A stretch of 64,000 nucleotides of DNA, taken from Planococcus citri (lineage: Eukaryota > Arthropoda > Insecta > Hemiptera > Pseudococcidae). The number at the start of each line of letters is the position of its first letter. The first letter of the stretch is position 1. Under the pieces are notes generated by a model. The model saw only the letters and a list, made by a program, of their open reading frames with translations. It was not told where the DNA came from and did no database searches. Shown one piece after another: positions 57,481 to 64,000 of the stretch. Both the position numbers and the translations under genes were made by a program. Location: NCBI RefSeq assembly GCF_950023065.1, contig NC_088681.1, positions 38,040,836 to 38,104,835 of the forward strand. Direction: 5' to 3'.

Positions 57481-60240
57481 TCTCACCCCAGTTCAACCAC
57501 TGAGCCGAAATGACACTATTTTTTTGCAACACAGTGGTTGAAATTTACGAGCACCCAAATTGAGAATAGGAATTCCACCAGAAAGTGCTCAATCTTGAGC
57601 AATTTTTGTACCAAAGGTTTTTCCAAATACTCAAATAACTACGAGTTAAAAATTTACTTGAAAATTTTCAAAAAGCCAAGTCTTAGAAAATTACTTCAAG
57701 TGAATTTTTCCCAAACCAGTGAAAATTTTGGAACCAAAATTTTCCACATTAAAATTCCAAACCAGGTGACAATGTTGTCAAATGGAGTAAGAGTATTTTC
57801 CACGATCTCAAACTATTAATTTTAATAGGTTGGGAGAAATCATTTCAAAATTTTGCAATTTGAAAAAAATGCAATTCGATACTGAATGCATTTTTTTCTT
57901 CCTTTTTTCCTTTTTTTTTTTTTTTTTGGTTTTTTGGAAAATTTATCCAAGTAACCAAGATAACATGTGTCCCAAACCATGAACAGCAGAGTGCTCAAAA
58001 TTGATAACTGAAATGTTTCAGTGTCATTTAAATCCAACATCAAATTAGGGTGGAGTTTCCTAGGAGAGTTTACACTCAAAAAGGCTCATTAACTTGCGAT
58101 TATGCAATTTTTGACAAATTTTTGACTTATAATCTTTGCTCAAAAATTCCACTTAGCTAAGAAACACCCTCAGCAGGGGCAAGGACTTCCCCCTCCCCCC
58201 TGCCATTGATTCCAATAGAACTGAAATAGCCCATCTTGAAAAATAATTCCATTGTGAAATTTTTCGAGAAATTTTTTCAAGGAAGTTTGTGTCCACTCCA
58301 AGCAGGTAAGAATAGAATTTCAATACTGATTTTCAAAATTCAAACCAAGATAGGCCAAAATTCCTACCATCCTGAATTTTCACTATATGACATTTTCCCA
58401 AAACTTTCAAAAATAGATTCGATACTGAATTTATTGATTTTTTTTTTTTTGGAGAGACTACCTTACGAAAACAAACAGTATAACATATGCCCCGATATGT
58501 GGTACTCAAAGGGGACTAAAATGGCACATAGTTGCATTTTGGTTCCAAGTGAGGTAATTTCTCTGAAGAAAATAACCCTGTCCCAAACCATTCCCAAAAG
58601 AATTGATTCCATAGTGAATTTAATTCAACTCCCTACGTCATATCCAAAAATTGAAATTCGAAATTTTTCAAATTCAATGTCCCCATTGTTTTCACAGAGA
58701 CAGGGTAAAACACGCATCAGTCAGTTGTTGAGTGGGAAAATTGAAATTTTTCAATACCCAATCCAACAAGACAAATCAACAGACTGGTTGAATTTTGAAA
58801 AGATATGTATTTATTGTATCTCGAAAAATTCACCAAACTGCTGATTCTCATTTCAACAAGATGGAAAATGTACACACGATGAATAATATCACGTAGACAT
58901 TTTTATCCAAATTGAAACGTGTTGAAATCTGAAAATAAACAATAACACTCCTGAGAAGTGAAAGCAGTGGCACTAAAACCACCAACACCACATTGCTCTC
59001 TCGTTTTGAAATTTACAAGTTATTATACTCAAATAATTTCCAAAACAAGCAACTTTTCACCTTACAGAAATCCCCCACAAAATTCTTTTCTCAAAAAATT
59101 GATTCGATAATGAATTCTATTAATTTTTGAGAGAGAATTTAGCCTACCAATGGTGGATGTAACGTATGCTCCAAAATACCTTACTTTCAGCCAAAATAGG
59201 TACAACACAATACCTATTCCCAAATTTCAAAACCAAGATAGGGTAGATTTTCTCAGCTGAAAAAATCAGACAGTAGTTTTCCAAAATTCCAAACAATTTC
59301 ATTTGAAAATAAATTCCATGGTGAATTTTTTCTTTCGAATTGATTGGAGAGAATATAACCATCAACAGGGGCAAAAACATCCACCCCCTCTCCCCCTCAA
59401 GCTATTGATCCTAATAACTTGGAGAAAAATGTTAGTAAAATTCCCCAAAAATGAATTCAAAACAGAATTTTTTTTTTTTGAAAAACCACTCTACAAATGC
59501 ACCTGATACAACGTATGCCCCGCATATGTGGTATCCAGGTGTCAAACTTGCACAATTAGTTGCTTTTTGGCCCAGAGTAGAGTGAATTTCCAATACTTCA
59601 ACCATGTGAAGAGACCAAATTCTCAAAACATGACGAGTTGGAAATTAAAAATACCCTTCCCTAAAACTTCTTCAAAAATCCATTCTATGATGAATGCATT
59701 CTTCCCATTTTTTTTTTTTTTTAATCATAAATTTACCTTACCAACTACAGATGTGCTGCATGTCCCAACACACATTCAATTCAGAGAATTGAAGATTGAA
59801 ATTTTTCAACTTCAGTTTAATTACCTTCCGATGAAAGGGTAAATTTTCATCAAATTACCAGACCTTGAGATTGGAAGATTGAAATTTTTCAGCTCCAATT
59901 TCAACAAGCAAAATCAGTAAATAAGGTGAATCTTTTTTCCCCTAAAAGGCATTTATTTTTCCCAACCACTATCAACCAAGATTCACCAAGTTGCTGATTC
60001 GTGATTCAACAAGATAAGAAAATCTACATGATGGTTACTATCACGCCCATATGTATCTTCCCCCGCCTCTTTCATCGAATATTTACGAGTTATGATACTC
60101 AAGAATATCCCAAGAACACAACTTCACAACCTACAGTTGTTCAAATTTGAAATTTTGATGCTAAAATTCAAATTATAATCAATTGTTGAGAAGTATTTTC
60201 GATTCTGAAAATCAATTTCTACAAGTACCAAATGCTACAA
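57481..60240. repeat. Long-period degenerate repeats in the element interior
   Basis: Phrases recur every few hundred bases: GATTCGATACTGAAT followed by a long T run and a TTGGA/GAGAGA segment, then AACGTATGCCCC..TATGTGGTA. Instances are at about 57,870, 58,415, 59,100, 59,455 and 59,690. TTGCTGATTC.TGATTTCAACAAGAT occurs at about 58,835 and 59,990. Units are much diverged. A 202-codon frame (58236-58844) crosses this region but follows repeat boundaries and has no domain. Confidence 0.6.
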
Positions 60241-61345
60241 ACGAGAATGCTTTATAATAAGCTCTCTTTCTCACACACGTAATCATGCTATGTTTCTTTG
60301 TAAATTTATTAACATTTTTTTTTTTTTGTATTTTTTGTTATTGTTTTCAAGATTGATTCTAAACATTGTATTTATTATTTATTGATGTAACTTTCCACTG
60401 TTATTTATTTCTGTGCATTGTAACACATAGATTGCTCACTGTAAATTTTTTATTTTTTCTTTTTTTTTTTTTTAAAAACAATTTTTCTTGTGTTATTGTA
60501 TCACACCTGCATAGTCTGGATGTTCTTTTTGTGATCCAGTTGATAATCATATTTAACCTTTTAATCGTCAATACAGTGGAATATCAAATCAACAGCTGGT
60601 TTTTAACGATCAAAAAGCTACACGAACAAACGAATTAATGAAAATTGGAATTGAGTACTTGTTAGAATTTAAGTTGTGTTATCTTTTTAAGTTGTACCTT
60701 GTCTGTTCAAAATATCCATTGTGATAATTCTGAACCCAAATAACCATTTGTGTTATTGCTATTCCTTGCTTATGATAGCAGTTGCCATTTGTGCAAGCTT
60801 TTTCCCAACAATTAGCACTTTTAGCCTAGGCTCTCCAAAACTTTCCCTTTTTAACATCGTCTGTTTTTTCATATCATGGTATATGACAAACAGCTCCCCT
60901 TCCCCCCTTCCACGAACTATTATGTTCAGAGAAGGGAAGAACTCGCCTTCCACACTCCCTCCCTTGTTTTCGATCCATTTATGATCAAAACATGGTGTTA
61001 CCTGCCGGAGTCTCTTCAACTCTCTTTTGATCCTGTCTTTGTGTCGTTTAGTATGCGTTCATAATGCAATGTATTGTTATTGGTTGGTGCGTCGGTGATT
61101 TGGTGCCTTAGGGTGCCAGTTACTGGTGGCCAATTGGTGCAATACGGCGTTATGAATAGCGCTTAACGTCACACTTCTAAATTTAACACACTTTTGTCTC
61201 TCTCGTAATTTTCTCATCGTAGAAAATACGGGGGGCAGAAGTATATACCCATGATATTACTCATAGTCAGGTTCTAGCTCATATGTGGTATATAATGTAT
61301 CCGTAATTGTCTCCGATGAAGAAGCTCATCATCAAAGCTAATCTC
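60241..61345. other. 3' internal region of the LTR element, no gene
   Basis: AT-rich sequence with T runs near 60,310 and 60,460, then a less AT-rich part at 60,880-61,340. Short open frames carry no pol or env motif. Confidence 0.4.
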
Positions 61346-61352
61346 GGAGGGG
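61346..61352 (+). promoter_or_regulatory. Short polypurine tract before the 3' LTR
   Basis: GGAGGGG lies four bases upstream of the 3' LTR, where plus-strand DNA synthesis would be primed. It is short for such a tract. Confidence 0.5.
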
Positions 61353-61356
61353 CATA

Positions 61357-61855
61357 TGTTATATCCTCATATGCCTAACCTGCCTGTGTGTACTATTATG
61401 TATTACTCCCTATGGTAACACTGCGTTGTCCTACTCGGAGCTGCACCCTAGACGCAGCTACGAGCGTGTGGATTGGCGTAGTTCTGTTTCTTTCGGCCGG
61501 AGAGATGGACTTCCGTGTTAAAGAAGTGCTCGGATGCACTGATATATTAATTCTCAGACCAACATACGTTGTAATCTGTGAATCGTGTTAATCATGGTGA
61601 TAATCTTGTTTGAATTATGTTAATCTGTTCTTATTTTGTGTTAATCGTCCAATGGGACACTGTTTAATCGGATTAAATGCCTTTTGTGTATGCAAATGTG
61701 TCGATTTAATCCACAACTTGTGGTCTATTCTTATAACGCCGTCCTGCTGAGCTAGCCAGGTAAGTTATTCTCCTCGGAGTATTTCTTAGTTCTCCCCTTT
61801 GAAGTAGTGATTTATTATATTACGGTAACAGGCATAAAGTAAGAATATTCTCACA
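61357..61855 (+). repeat. 3' LTR
   Basis: Direct copy of 51859-52357 with the same TG...CA ends and length, followed by AAGG matching the bases before the 5' LTR. Confidence 0.93.
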
Positions 61856-61859
61856 AAGG

Positions 61860-62652
61860 CAATTCTGGTTTCTTATCTCTAATTTTTTTAACCAATTTTT
61901 CTTCAACAGGTATACCTACCTAATAGATATTAGGTAGTAAAACCGAAAGTACATCCTGCTGATTTAAAACGACTACATCAGTACTTTGTCCTCGAATGAA
62001 TAAGTTGTTTTTTTCTTCAAATATTGAGTGAGCAGTGGTTCGAAAAATGATTCTAATAATTTACAAATAAATATAGTTTTCTGGTTCCATTCTGTCATAA
62101 AAATAAAAAATATTCCCTCATAAGACAGTTTATATTTAAAACTGAAGGAGTCATGAGCAGCTTCTTCAATTTTACAAATGGAGAGTTCTGTTCGTCTTGA
62201 AATAATTATTCTCAAATTGAGACTAAAAATGAGTGAAAGATTAATTTTCGACTCGTACTAATAAACATTTAGTAAAGTAGATAGGTATACGTACTTGATC
62301 ATAAATTCCTTTGGTTTTAAATTTTTTTTAATTTTAAACACAAACCACTGATGAGAAATTACTTTTAAATATGTACCTATGACAAGTATTTATGAAAAAC
62401 TATTCAAACAACATAAATTCAAATTCATTGTCAGCATAACAGTCGAAAAGAGTGTATGAAAAATGACTTCAATTCCAAGAAACCAGCACTACCCAGTAAC
62501 CCATATCTTCCACCACTTTCACATATTTGTATTTTGTTGATAATCAGTTTTCCGCTTTTATGACACACCAACGATGCAAATGAAAAGTAAAATTGTAAAA
62601 TTTCAAAAAAATCAATTCAACGTAATTTTAATACACGAGTAAGTATTTGAAA
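61860..62652. other. 5' flank of copy 9
   Basis: This sequence originally continued the spacer after copy 8 before the LTR element inserted. No gene is seen. I find no clear TATA box in the last 100 bases. Confidence 0.4.
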
Positions 62653-64000
62653 ATGTTGCCCAAAGTTGTGTTCATTTTCGTATTTGTTTCATTGTTTGAT
62701 CATTTTCTTGCAATTTCTAGTAAGTGTGGTTTAATTACGTTCGAGTGGTTTTTAAATTTTGAAAATAGCCAACTACGGAGTGATAATTTAGAATTTTTTT
62801 TTCAAAGCTCCACCTTCGGCATGTGATGTGTTTTCGTCTAAGAGTAAGCTTGCACCTACACCTCACAACAGACGCTCCCCAATCAATGTGATCACCAAAA
62901 CAGCCACCAAAATCCACGTGAATTCGTCTCTAATCATAGAAAATGGAATATTAACGCCACTAAAAGTTGTAAATACAGGATATGCTCGTGAGAAAGTTTC
63001 ATACCTCTAATTTCTATCCCACATATTATAGAGTCAAAAAAACAATTAAGCTACCTACACAACGTATAGCTCTAGGGAGAAAAATATTACAAATTGTCTC
63101 ACATAATGTTTGAATTTCAGTCGAAGCTTACTCGTACGATGTTGACCATTCTACAATACAAACACACGGAGGTGTACTATGTGATAAAACCTACATATTC
63201 TACAAAGTTGTTTTCTACACCAGTGACCATCCAGAAATTTCAAGTTACACACAAATTGATGGAAAAGGGTATAAGAAAAATGGTCATTAATGGCATAGGG
63301 CCTTCATTACGAGAAAATATGCTGAAGCATAGCGGTGATTCAACCAAGAAATTTGCCTAAAAACTGTACCTTTTTTACAGATCACCACTGACTCTGGGCT
63401 TGATTTACTTCAATCAGGCTTATGGATCATTTAACGAATCTCTCAATCATTCTGATGGTTTGGTTATCCAATATTTTCAAATTGGTTTCGTAAGTATTTT
63501 TCAACTAAGTATAATTATATCGTTTCTTTTTTACAAAATTATTGTCATTTAACATGTGTTATGCACTATAATGATTAATTTGCATTGATCGGTACAGGCT
63601 CCCACGAGAAGTCCTCTATTTTTCCCATTCAAATCGTTGTTTCCTTTGCTTCGGAAGCCTAATTCACATATAACCTTACCAGCAATCGTTGTTTATGCAT
63701 CTTTCAATAAGTTATCCGTTTTGTACGGATACTACGCTTATTATGGATCGTACATAGATTTGTCGACTGGAAAACAATACCCTTGTGCAATTGCTATATT
63801 AGCTGATAGAACTGTGTATACCATCAGCGAATCTCAGGTATGAGTCGAATTAGTCAAATGGGCACATATTACGTACATCAATTTTTAGCAATTGAACTTT
63901 TTTTTTTTTAATTTGAAATTCAAACAATTTTCTGTTCGTACAGTTTGAGGAATCTTTCCTGAGTCTGAAGAATGTGCATGGAGGAACACTAGTCAGTAGA
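62653..64000 (+). CDS. Tandem secreted family, copy 9 (cut by window end)
   Basis: Exons: 62653-62719, 62808-62987, 63121-63268, 63381-63489, 63598-63837, and the start of exon 6 from 63944 (19 codons to the window end). Signal peptide MLPKVVFIFVFVSLFDHFL. Exon 2 has SACDVFSSKSKLAPTP and RSPINVITK, exon 3 HGGVLCDKTYIFYKVVFY, exon 4 YGSFNESLNHSDG, exon 5 YGYYAYYGSYIDLSTGKQYP and LADRTVYTISESQ, and exon 6 SLKNVHGG. These forms match copy 6 best (INVITK, YYAYYGSYID, ILADR, N.HGG). All splice sites seen are legal. The array may continue beyond the window. Confidence 0.86.

Larger units (their letters stand above)
51859..61855 (+). mobile_element. Non-autonomous, Gag-only LTR retrotransposon (9,997 bp)
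   Basis: Two direct 499-bp LTRs (51859-52357 and 61357-61855) begin TGTTATATCC and end TCTCACA. They differ at one position that I noticed (GTGGATCGG against GTGGATTGG). AAGG flanks both ends (51855-51858, 61856-61859), a 4-bp target duplication. A primer-binding site follows the 5' LTR and a short purine run precedes the 3' LTR. The interior encodes one Gag-like protein. No protease, reverse transcriptase, RNase H or integrase frame is seen in the 5.7 kb after gag, which is degenerate tandem repeat. Mobility would need enzymes from a related element. It lies between copies 8 and 9 of the secreted family. Confidence 0.92.

Noticed and set aside
58236..58844. 202-codon frame in the interior of the LTR element
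   Set aside because: It begins at a TTG, crosses degenerate repeat units and shows no retroviral enzyme motif.

Overview
The window is eukaryotic nuclear DNA, AT-rich and repeat-rich, with spliced genes (GT-AG introns), 5' UTR introns, AATAAA signals, poly(A) tracts and many transposon remnants. The frequent short motif AGGTAGGTACCTACC and the arthropod-like gene structures suggest an insect, plausibly a scale insect or mealybug; that placement is inference, not proof.

Region 1 (1-14.9 kb) is mostly non-coding. It holds two large arrays of an AGTGAAAAA-centred repeat in opposite orientations (2.56-4.02 and 6.25-7.74 kb), one good minus-strand exon at 8.6-8.8 kb (possibly of a KIF26-type kinesin), a 381-bp inverted-repeat element at 10.7 kb, a degenerate AGACAG/TCAATGACC array at 11.6-12.0 kb, and one candidate exon at 14.3-14.5 kb.

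Region 2 (14.9-27.3 kb) is a segmental duplication. Each block has the same upstream sequence, a non-coding 5' exon, a short intron and one large coding exon for a roughly 500-residue, probably all-helical protein of unknown function (523 and 503 aa). The first block was later invaded by a hAT-like element with a second hAT-like element nested in it, and by a 1.85-kb foldback element; the second block keeps the empty site for the foldback element. A foldback-like inverted repeat lies between the blocks, and a near-perfect 150-bp-arm palindrome lies upstream of the first gene.

Region 3 (28.3 kb to the window end) is the main discovery: nine tandem, same-strand copies of an unrecognised gene family. 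All share six exons with intron phases 1-1-2-0-0 and encode a signal peptide plus a mature chain of about 270 residues with two invariant cysteines. They fall into subgroups (copies 2-5; 7-8; 6 and 9; copy 1), which indicates birth and death by tandem duplication. Copy 8 is broken by a 1.0-kb TIR element plus a 73-bp deletion. Copy 6 has GA where the exon-4 donor GT should be. Copy 9 runs off the window.

A 10.0-kb LTR retrotransposon (51,859-61,855) with almost identical 499-bp LTRs and a 4-bp target duplication splits the array between copies 8 and 9. It encodes only a Gag-like protein and has no visible protease, reverse transcriptase, RNase H or integrase; the rest of its interior is degenerate tandem repeat. 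It is therefore a recent non-autonomous element.

No CRISPR, rRNA or convincing tRNA gene was seen. Functions for the two main gene families cannot be assigned from sequence alone; a secreted role for the tandem family, for example in saliva or another gland product, is a hypothesis.
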